A stretch of DNA of 5,242 nt from an uncultured Akkermansia sp. GTDB taxonomy: Bacteria > Verrucomicrobiota > Verrucomicrobiia > Verrucomicrobiales > Akkermansiaceae. A program made the position numbers and the translations under genes. Under the pieces are notes generated by a model. The model was given only the letters and a program-made list of their open reading frames with translations. It had not been told where the DNA came from and did no database searches. The DNA lies in the NCBI GenBank assembly GCA_904501975.1, contig CAJGCZ010000086.1, positions 1-5,242 on the forward strand. Reading direction: 5' to 3'. This document shows positions 1 through 5,242 of the stretch, piece after piece (positions within the stretch are counted from its first letter, which is position 1; each line of letters begins with the position of its first letter).

Positions 1-105
1 TGCTAACACGCCCACCCAAGTCAAGGTCTCGCACTGAAACTCATTACCGGCCAAGATGAGCGCACCGCCCAACACTATCAGGAATAATATAACGACTGCT
101 TTCAT
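1..105 (-). CDS. N-terminus of small membrane protein (partial, runs off left edge)
   Basis: An ATG at 105-103 opens a minus-strand reading frame that stays open for 35 codons to the window edge, so only the N-terminus is seen. The first 20 residues (MKAVVILFLIVLGGALILAG) are strongly hydrophobic after a single Lys, as in a signal anchor or first transmembrane helix. A short polar stretch with one Cys follows, then another hydrophobic run (WVGVLA) that may begin a second helix. It starts 38 nt after the stop of the ankyrin-repeat gene on the same strand, so the two could be co-transcribed. No Shine-Dalgarno sequence is visible upstream. I do not recognise the family, and no function is proposed. 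The frame is short, so coding is inferred from the clean start and the typical membrane-segment composition. Confidence 0.55.
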   Translation of the reverse strand, partial: MKAVVILFLIVLGGALILAGNEFQCETLTWVGVLA

Positions 106-143
106 TTTGTTGAGAAATTAATTTAAGGTTCTAATACACAGAG

Positions 144-431
144 TTAGCGCTCGGATGACGAGTTAATGCGAACCAAACTCACATGAGTAGATGAGGCTTC
201 ACACATATCCAAGGGCGTAAAACCGGTGGCATTGCGAGCGGAGAGGTCTGCGCCGTAATCCAGTAACAGTCGTATGGCCTGAGCATCGTTGAAGGATGCA
301 GCAAAATGCAAGGGTGTATTACCGTCGGCGTCCGCAACATTCGGGTTCGCGCCACGCTGCAAAAGCGCCTGCAGAAGATGAACGTTGCCACCGGTGATAG
401 CTTGTATCAAATCTATGTCTTGATGTTTCAT
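144..431 (-). CDS. small ankyrin-repeat protein
   Basis: This 95-residue protein consists almost wholly of ankyrin repeats, the helix-turn-helix units that mediate protein-protein contacts. A first, partial repeat covers about residues 5-35 (LLQALLQRGANPNVADA). A near-perfect one covers 36-68, with the signature DGNTPLHFAA and LLLDYGAD. A third, broken off, covers about 69-90 (TGFTPLDMCEA). Two to three repeats is short for a stable solenoid, so it may act as a small binding module. There is no signal peptide or membrane segment, so a cytoplasmic location is likely. The ATG at 431-429 is the only one in frame before an upstream in-frame stop, and no Shine-Dalgarno sequence precedes it. It is separated from the upstream 312-residue gene by about 200 bp holding an inverted repeat, and a partial membrane-protein gene follows 38 nt downstream. 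The binding partner is unknown. Confidence 0.85.
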   Translation of the reverse strand: MKHQDIDLIQAITGGNVHLLQALLQRGANPNVADADGNTPLHFAASFNDAQAIRLLLDYGADLSARNATGFTPLDMCEASSTHVSLVRINSSSER

Positions 432-536
432 GGTGAAATAATGTTGTTTCCATCTTCATGACGGATACAACAAACATATTGTTCATGAAAAACAGATTGT
501 TTAATATTTTAGGTATATATTTTCAGCCACACAGCC

Positions 537-601
537 CGATAAATCGGAAGTTGAAGGGCAACAAAATCTACAAATCCCCCTCTTCAACTTCCGATTTATC
601 G
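537..601. repeat. Long inverted repeat (family R, copies R1 and R2 head to head)
   Basis: Two 20-bp arms are exact reverse complements: 537-556 (CGATAAATCGGAAGTTGAAG) and 582-601, separated by a 25-nt spacer. Beyond the arms, a run of G on one side and C on the other could add a few pairs around a one-base bulge. The element sits in the 201-bp gap between the 312-residue gene and the ankyrin gene, 31 bp after the stop of the former. Neither side is followed by a T-run, so it is not a standard intrinsic terminator, though such a strong stem could still stall transcription or protect the 3' end of the mRNA. The left half recurs near the right edge of the window, which marks it as a dispersed repeat. 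Confidence 0.9.
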
Positions 602-632
602 AATTTCTTGGCGATTGGCGTCCCTGCCCGGC

Positions 633-1571
633 TCAGTTCAGAATGTAGCTCAGGACTTGAATATCCTCTTGAGAGAGAGAAACGGCGGAGTGGGAGCAAG
701 AGACGCACTCATCTACCACGTTATTGACAAAGGGGCAATACTCACCGGATTTATCAGCTGAGCGGCAGCAAACATGAACAGATGCCTTTTCCCATTGCTC
801 AAACACGTACTCCGCATCGATAACCTGAGCTGCACCACTCAGCAAGAGGATACAATGCGGGGAGAATCCTGTTTGAGAAAAGATTTGGGTTCTGAGCTCT
901 CTGAGTTCATACACGGGAGAAACAACGTGGCTGAAATCCGATAACCACAGCGGAGGTTCCCCCAAGAACGACTGTTCTTCAGCCAACCAAACATCGCAAC
1001 GGAGAAAAGGCTTCAGTAAGAAGAGATGCTCACGGTACAGCCAAAGTGAGGTTCCATCTTTACTGCGGCTCAGTAGACGTCCCCCATGAAAAAGCTCGCG
1101 GATTTCATCCTCGAACTTCATATGTTCAGGCTCTACATCGAGGAAGCACACTACGTCAGGGGAATCGAAAAAAGCCATCTCGTCCGCCACAACCACACCC
1201 TGAGTCATCAGCTCAGGTAGCTCCTGAACCAAATACACCGGGATATCAACTTCTTCCGAGGAATCAGAGGAGGAAATCAGTTTTATTTTGCTTGCTGAGC
1301 GCCATACTTTCAAATTTCCCAGGAAAAGCTTAAATATACAGATTTCATAGATTTTTTCCCAATTAAGGCGAAGATAAACAGAATTACCTGCGGTGATAAA
1401 AATCGCGGGCGACGCCAGCTCATTAGGCTCGAAAGGAAAGGTTAGCCTATCAAAGCTCACGGAGATATCACAGTCATCAGCATCTGTAAATTTCGCATAT
1501 TGCAAAATATCAACCGACGCCTCACGATAGGAGGGCTGCCAATTGCAAGAATTAACATCACAAGAGCTCAT
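633..1571 (-). CDS. hypothetical cysteine-rich protein, translationally coupled to the AAA+ protease
   Basis: This 312-residue protein does not resemble a family I can name. Its ATG overlaps the stop codon of the upstream protease gene (TAATG at 1573-1569), so the two are almost certainly one transcript with coupled translation. No Shine-Dalgarno sequence is visible, which fits reinitiation. There is no signal peptide or clear membrane helix, so it is probably cytoplasmic. It is acidic overall and has 12 cysteines. Four or five of these cluster in the C-terminal 45 residues: C268-C269, C279, C289 and C292, with His294 next to the last. That pattern could bind a metal, but the spacing matches no zinc motif I know. 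A hydrophobic strand-like segment (CILLLSGAAQVID, about 240-252) suggests a folded alpha/beta region. By context it could be an adaptor, regulator or substrate of the protease; this is inference only. Confidence 0.85.
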   Translation of the reverse strand: MSSCDVNSCNWQPSYREASVDILQYAKFTDADDCDISVSFDRLTFPFEPNELASPAIFITAGNSVYLRLNWEKIYEICIFKLFLGNLKVWRSASKIKLISSSDSSEEVDIPVYLVQELPELMTQGVVVADEMAFFDSPDVVCFLDVEPEHMKFEDEIRELFHGGRLLSRSKDGTSLWLYREHLFLLKPFLRCDVWLAEEQSFLGEPPLWLSDFSHVVSPVYELRELRTQIFSQTGFSPHCILLLSGAAQVIDAEYVFEQWEKASVHVCCRSADKSGEYCPFVNNVVDECVSCSHSAVSLSQEDIQVLSYILN

Positions 1572-4525
1572 TATGTGAGATGGGGGTTAGAGTTAGGCGC
1601 TTGAGCAAAGTCTCGGATAATCACCTCAACGTCATTCTGCAAAAGGACACGGTGGTGCAAAAGCTGCTCCACCACCTGCTCCAAGCAAGCACGGTTGCTT
1701 GTGAGGCGGGCACGCACGCGTTTTGCGCAAGAGGAAACGATGCTCTCGATGGCAGCCTCACGCTTGCGGGAAGATTTGGCCGCACCCACATAGGGCGTGT
1801 TCGGCTCCAATCGCTCATCGATAATGCGCTCCGCAAAAGCACGAGCCTGCGCAAAGTCAGAGGAAGAGCCCTCCGTCGGTTCACTGAGCAATTCTTCCGC
1901 AGCTCGCCCGGCCAAACATACCTCGATACGATTGCGCAGCACACGCGCCGTGCAGCCACCGGAAGCCATCTCCTGCGACATCAAATAAGCAAGCGAAGAG
2001 CCGCCGGAGTTGAGAGTAACCTGCACCCACTGAATACCAAGCAAGGAGCAGACTAAGGCATGCCCGGACTCATGAATGGCGATGTGGCGCACTTTCCCCG
2101 CAGAAAACGCGTCTTTCTGCGTCTCCTCGCCGAAGTATTCCTTGTGCGTGGCATCCACAATATCGCGGCGAGTAAGCTCACGCCCGGCGGAAGAAGCGAA
2201 CTCAATGGCGTGAGAAAGCAGAGCCTTGAGATTTGCCGGAGTCCAGTCATAAGTGGTGGTGACGGCAAAATCCAGCACTTCTTGCGAGATGGGCATGGAA
2301 GCAGCCTCGCAGAAGGAAGAGATGAGAGTGGCGCGGTCCGTATCACTCTTCAGGCTACCGAGGTGCACGCGAGTATGCAAACGCCCGTTACGCGTCAACG
2401 CGGGGTCCAGCAACTCCGGGCGATTGGTTGCTGCAATAACAAGCACACGGCGCTCGTTAAACCCATCCAACTCAGTCAGCAAGCTATTGATAACGACATC
2501 ATACATACCATGGGAGCTATCACGACTGCCGAGGGCATCAATCTCATCCATGAAGATGATGGCGCCGGTGCGATGAGCTGCTGCAAACAGCTGGTGCACG
2601 CGCTTTACACCCATAGCCGGGTTACCGCAGCAAAGATCCGCCGTTGCTACATAAATAAAGGGCATATTCAGTTCTGCGGCAACAGCCTTCGCAAAGGAGG
2701 TTTTACCGGTGCCGGGAGGCCCACAAAGCAACAGACCATATTGCGGAGTAATGCCGGAGCGGGGGCCGGTATTGATGTGCTCCAACGCGCGCATGACAAT
2801 GCGCCACGGCGTATCCATGCCAACCAAATCACGGCGCTGTACATCGGGCAGACGCACAGAGAAGAAATCCGCATCTTCAATACTGGGTAGCACGATATAG
2901 CGCAAGGAGTTAAAGTGTAAGGTAAGCTTGTTATCGTTGAGAACAAATGCGGAATCAAAGGTCAAGCGACGAGCTTTGCGGCAGCGCAGTGAGGTTCGTT
3001 TCTCAATCCATTCATCAGAATAGGGCTCCGCCGTAATGTTATCATCAGGAAGTGCGGGCAACTCATCCGTCACGATTTCCAGCTCATCGGGCAAAGCATC
3101 CTCCGGAATTGCAGTATTGATGAAGAAATGCATCACGCGGTCCTGCAGAGCATCATGCACCATGGGGGTAATATTATTCGCGGAACCGATTTTCTGCATG
3201 CATTCCAAGAAGAAGACTTCGAGCTTCTCCTTATCACAATGCACCTTGAGGGTAAGGCTGAGTTGGTCGATTGCTTTATTTATAGCGAGTCGTATCATGT
3301 GACGGGTACTCGCGACATCATGATCATTGAGCAGAATAATGTCATCCGTTTTCTCCAGCAATGATTGCATGCAGCCCAATGCATTGCGCTCAGAGGTAGT
3401 GGAACCGGGTTGGTTTGACAGAGTCTCAATCACCAACTCCACCATTTTATCATGTGGTACAGAGCCGGCCTTGTCCTTACTCATGCACACGAATCGCCCC
3501 TCCTGGCGGCACGGCAATGAAAGCGTATAGATGACGATATTTTGAGCAAAGGATATATGTTCCTTGGTAAAATTGTCTTCCATCTTGCCGAGGTTTATCA
3601 TTGTATCCACATAACCGAAGGCATCTTGATGTGCTTTATCCAAGTTCTCCAACAAAAGGATACCACGAGGAGATTTTTTGGCTCTTTCTGTCAATAAACC
3701 GACGTGGCCACCCCCTAACCACTCCGGGCCGCGTCCGGCCAAATCAATAGCAGACTGGTAACCGGATAAGCGAACCATATCTACAGGTTCAACGGCGGCG
3801 ATTCCCATCTCTTCTTCCAATATCTGAATCAATTGGGAGCAAATATGAGTCTTGCCCGTTCCATGCTGCCCGACCAAACATATAGTCATGGGGCGCCCGG
3901 TACGAGAGGTCTCCGGGTTGGACCAATAACGTCCCAGTCGATTCACGATGGTGGTTATGATCTCATCTTGGCCACAGCATACCTCTAAAAGACGGCGACG
4001 AATCACACGCAACTTGCCCAGTAAGTTGTGGCGCTCACGGACGAGCTGCTTCGCCGCCTGCTCTTTGCGAAGGCGTACAAGGATTTTCTTAATACGCAAC
4101 TTCATCGAAATAGGAGACGCCTTGATGCCATTCAACTGCAAATAATCCATCACCGCCGGTGAAGGCTCAATCAGCAAAACACAGGCTATATGGAAAGAAC
4201 TGATGCGCCAAGGCTTTTGAAACCTCTCAAATATCTCACTCATAACACCGCCGTACACACTCAACAGGCGGTGCACCTCCGGAGACAGTTGTACGCTGTA
4301 GGCGGGAAAGTCGTTGTCATGCGGCGGCGACGGACGTACGCTCTTGCAACCGAGAATCTCCTCCAACGATTCAGGGTGGGTTATGTGCAAGGCCTGCAAC
4401 AAGATCTCCTCTGTAATGATGCCATTCCCTTTGGTGGCGAGGGATATAGCCTCATCCATCACCTCGGTATAGGTAATGTCATACTCGGCTTGAGAGGCAT
4501 CTTTTATTTTGTTATTATTGAACAT
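1571..4525 (-). CDS. Chimeric AAA+ protease: Clp N-domain, degenerate Clp D2-like AAA+, FtsH-like AAA+ and M41 zinc peptidase
   Basis: This 984-residue protein should unfold and degrade proteins using ATP. Residues ~15-150 resemble the doubled Clp N-domain (TEEILLQALHI; LSPEVHRLLSVYG). Residues ~165-475 resemble the ClpA/ClpB D2 module: Walker A GQHGTGKT (219-226), a pore-loop region with EWLGGG for the usual GYVG, and LLLENLDKAH (290-299) for LLLDEIEKAH. Glu293 and Asn294 thus replace the Walker B acid pair, and the sensor-1 Asn is also lost. An acidic linker (~475-505) leads to an FtsH-like module: Walker A GPPGTGKT (602-609), Walker B IIFMDEID (656-663), sensor 1 AATNRP (698-703), and arginine fingers R712 and R715. 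The M41 domain has HESGH (818-822) and the third zinc ligand D890 in GSSSD. No membrane helices are seen, unlike typical FtsH of about 600-650 residues. An in-frame TGA (4564-4562) with no intervening ATG fixes the start. Family placement is firm; substrates are unknown. Confidence 0.93.
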   Translation of the reverse strand: MFNNNKIKDASQAEYDITYTEVMDEAISLATKGNGIITEEILLQALHITHPESLEEILGCKSVRPSPPHDNDFPAYSVQLSPEVHRLLSVYGGVMSEIFERFQKPWRISSFHIACVLLIEPSPAVMDYLQLNGIKASPISMKLRIKKILVRLRKEQAAKQLVRERHNLLGKLRVIRRRLLEVCCGQDEIITTIVNRLGRYWSNPETSRTGRPMTICLVGQHGTGKTHICSQLIQILEEEMGIAAVEPVDMVRLSGYQSAIDLAGRGPEWLGGGHVGLLTERAKKSPRGILLLENLDKAHQDAFGYVDTMINLGKMEDNFTKEHISFAQNIVIYTLSLPCRQEGRFVCMSKDKAGSVPHDKMVELVIETLSNQPGSTTSERNALGCMQSLLEKTDDIILLNDHDVASTRHMIRLAINKAIDQLSLTLKVHCDKEKLEVFFLECMQKIGSANNITPMVHDALQDRVMHFFINTAIPEDALPDELEIVTDELPALPDDNITAEPYSDEWIEKRTSLRCRKARRLTFDSAFVLNDNKLTLHFNSLRYIVLPSIEDADFFSVRLPDVQRRDLVGMDTPWRIVMRALEHINTGPRSGITPQYGLLLCGPPGTGKTSFAKAVAAELNMPFIYVATADLCCGNPAMGVKRVHQLFAAAHRTGAIIFMDEIDALGSRDSSHGMYDVVINSLLTELDGFNERRVLVIAATNRPELLDPALTRNGRLHTRVHLGSLKSDTDRATLISSFCEAASMPISQEVLDFAVTTTYDWTPANLKALLSHAIEFASSAGRELTRRDIVDATHKEYFGEETQKDAFSAGKVRHIAIHESGHALVCSLLGIQWVQVTLNSGGSSLAYLMSQEMASGGCTARVLRNRIEVCLAGRAAEELLSEPTEGSSSDFAQARAFAERIIDERLEPNTPYVGAAKSSRKREAAIESIVSSCAKRVRARLTSNRACLEQVVEQLLHHRVLLQNDVEVIIRDFAQAPNSNPHLT

Positions 4526-4689
4526 ATGGAAAAAAATCTGCGTTAAAATTGAAGTGGGGCATCATACCGAAAAGCAAAAATGGTATGCGTATATTTTATA
4601 GATGCGGTGAACTCCATTTTTGTTCATCAAAAGCTGAATAATTCATGATTTTTTCTTGAAAAGTTATCGCACTTCGCTAAAATAACCTC
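4526..4689. promoter_or_regulatory. Divergent intergenic region between the protease and the exported-protein gene
   Basis: This AT-rich 164-bp gap must carry the promoters of two genes that point away from each other. On the minus strand a TATAAA (4600-4595) lies about 70 nt before the protease start, but I see no good -35 box at the right distance. A 6-bp dyad, CATACC (4563-4568) and GGTATG (4582-4587), with a 13-nt spacer, lies between that TATAAA and the protease start and could be an operator. It is short enough to occur by chance. Neither gene has a Shine-Dalgarno sequence here; the protease ATG is preceded by a T-rich tract. Confidence 0.4.
4656..4683 (+). promoter_or_regulatory. Candidate sigma-70-like promoter for the exported-protein gene
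   Basis: TTGAAA at 4656-4661 and TAAAAT at 4678-4683 are separated by 16 bp. Each is a one- or two-base departure from the consensus -35 and -10 boxes. The -10 ends only 6 bp before the ATG at 4690, so transcription from it would begin at or next to the start codon and give a leaderless mRNA. The match is decent, but AT-rich DNA yields such pairs often, and promoter boxes differ in some phyla. Confidence 0.35.
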
Positions 4690-5112
4690 ATGCAACACCT
4701 CAGCCCCGGGCTTTTGAAGATAACGGTAATCAGCGTCAGTTTACTTACCGCCTACGTAACGCAGGCGACCGAGCCCCCTGTGCCCCATGTAGAGGTAAAC
4801 ATAGAAACCAAGTACGAATGGGGCGTGTTTCGCTCCCTTTGCCCGAAAATCAGCGAACAGCACGGCAAGCCTTGGAAAAAGGCGCGTAGAAAACTCGCAC
4901 AACAAGGAATCACGGAATTGGCGCCGGATTCCGTGGAATATGGTGTACTTGCCCGTTATTATGAGCATTACACAGCAAAAGACAGCGCTATTCAATACAT
5001 TTTCGCAGCCGAAAAAGATTCAAACCTTCTGTTTGTGCTCATCATCGAAGACGGCAAGCTGGTAGGTCACAATCAAGGCATTATTACAGAAAGGCACATC
5101 ACCAACCCATAA
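4690..5112 (+). CDS. small exported protein of unknown function
   Basis: This 140-residue protein begins with a likely Sec signal peptide. A hydrophobic core (LLKITVISVSLLTAYV, about 8-23) ends at TQA, with probable cleavage after Ala26, leaving about 114 mature residues. There is no lipobox Cys, so it is probably periplasmic or secreted rather than a lipoprotein. The mature part is mixed polar and charged, with a basic patch (KPWKKARRK, 60-68), a Tyr-rich segment (YGVLARYYEHY, 84-94), a hydrophobic strand-like run (LLFVLIIEDGKLVG, 113-126), and a single Cys at 51. I recognise no family. It is transcribed away from the protease. The ATG lies only 6 bp after a possible -10 box and has no Shine-Dalgarno sequence. 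A TTG at 4714 would give an 18-residue signal peptide and is an alternative start. Repeat DNA begins three bases after its stop codon. Confidence 0.75.
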   Translation: MQHLSPGLLKITVISVSLLTAYVTQATEPPVPHVEVNIETKYEWGVFRSLCPKISEQHGKPWKKARRKLAQQGITELAPDSVEYGVLARYYEHYTAKDSAIQYIFAAEKDSNLLFVLIIEDGKLVGHNQGIITERHITNP

Positions 5113-5115
5113 GCT

Positions 5116-5149
5116 CGATAAATCGGAAGTTGAAGGGCAAAAAAATCTA
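5116..5149. repeat. Third copy of repeat family R (half element R3)
   Basis: This matches 537-570 at 33 of 34 positions in the same orientation; the only difference is C562 versus A5141. Two or three bases upstream also agree (AGC). It lacks the facing arm that makes the copy at 537-601 a hairpin. Similarity ends at 5149, and the second palindromic element starts at 5151. With R1 it forms a direct repeat bracketing about 4.5 kb. Confidence 0.92.
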
Positions 5150-5150
5150 T

Positions 5151-5223
5151 CGGAGCGTGGGACTTTAGTCCCACAAATACGTGCGGGGCTAATCCATAAG
5201 AGGGACTAAAGTCCCTCGCTCCG
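5151..5223. repeat. Nested palindromic element (REP- or MITE-like)
   Basis: The outer arms, 5151-5174 and 5200-5223, are inverted copies matching at 22 of 24 positions around a 25-nt spacer, ending in CGGAGCG and CGCTCCG. Each arm also contains its own palindrome: GTGGGACT-TT-AGTCCCAC (5157-5174) and GAGGGACT-AA-AGTCCCTC (5200-5217), both with 8-bp stems. The two differences between the arms keep both inner stems fully paired. It can therefore fold as one long hairpin or as two short ones, a layout known for REP doublets. No transposase gene is present in the window, and there is no T-run to make it an intrinsic terminator, though it lies 38 bp after a stop codon and could end or stabilise that transcript. 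Confidence 0.85.
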
Positions 5224-5242
5224 AGTGAATGAATGTTACAAA

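Noticed and set aside
537..601. Rho-independent terminator
   Set aside because: The stem is strong, but the 25-nt loop is long and no T-run follows on either strand.
458..727. Plus-strand open frame of 89 codons starting between the ankyrin gene and the 312-residue gene
   Set aside because: It runs through the inverted repeat and then antisense into the 3' end of the 312-residue gene. It has no Shine-Dalgarno sequence and no recognisable motif.
1580..2056. Open frame of 158 codons on the plus strand
   Set aside because: Antisense to the M41 peptidase domain; its composition looks like a shadow frame and no motif is seen.
2060..2890. Open frame of 276 codons on the plus strand
   Set aside because: It lies entirely antisense to the FtsH-like half of the protease, whose motifs are unmistakable. 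Its translation is rich in Arg, Gln and Ser and shows no domain.
1571..4525. Naming the protease ftsH or clpB
   Set aside because: The protein combines parts of both families and lacks the FtsH membrane anchor and the ClpB D1 and middle domains, so either symbol would mislead.
4190..4546. Plus-strand open frame of 118 codons over the start of the protease gene
   Set aside because: Antisense to the Clp-type N-domain, and its own end extends into the intergenic region without any supporting motif.
537..5149. CRISPR array or composite transposon
   Set aside because: There are only three repeat copies, two of them in inverted orientation next to each other, with no regular spacers. No transposase or cas gene lies between them.

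Overview
This is a bacterial window of about 5.2 kb. It holds three complete minus-strand genes plus one minus-strand gene cut by the left edge, one divergent plus-strand gene, and two families of palindromic repeats. The source cannot be named from sequence alone. Base composition looks near 50% GC, and none of the five start codons has a clear Shine-Dalgarno sequence. Weak use of that signal is known from several lineages, including Bacteroidota and some Verrucomicrobiota, but this is only a hint.

Left to right: the start of a small membrane protein runs off the left edge (minus). Next come a 95-residue ankyrin-repeat protein (minus) and a 65-nt perfect-stem inverted repeat in the gap at 432-632. 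Then follows a two-gene minus-strand unit: a 984-residue AAA+ protease and, starting inside its stop codon (TAATG), a 312-residue cysteine-rich protein I do not recognise. A 164-bp divergent intergenic region separates these from a plus-strand gene for a short, probably Sec-exported protein. That gene is followed at once by a third copy of the first repeat and then by a 73-nt nested palindrome of a second family.

The centrepiece is the 984-residue protein. It reads as a Clp-type N-domain, then a single degenerate Clp D2-like AAA+ module, then an acidic linker, then a complete FtsH-like AAA+ module with an M41 zinc-peptidase domain and no transmembrane segments. The first module keeps Walker A but has lost the Walker B acid pair and the sensor-1 Asn. 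The second keeps Walker A, Walker B, sensor 1, both arginine-finger positions and all zinc ligands. This suggests a soluble chimeric protease in which a Clp-derived regulatory half feeds or gates an FtsH-derived catalytic half. The overlapping downstream gene is a natural candidate for its adaptor, regulator or substrate, although nothing in its sequence proves this.

The 34-nt direct repeats at 537-570 and 5116-5149 bracket the protease, its partner and the exported protein. The bracketed block could therefore be a recombination-prone or mobile module.
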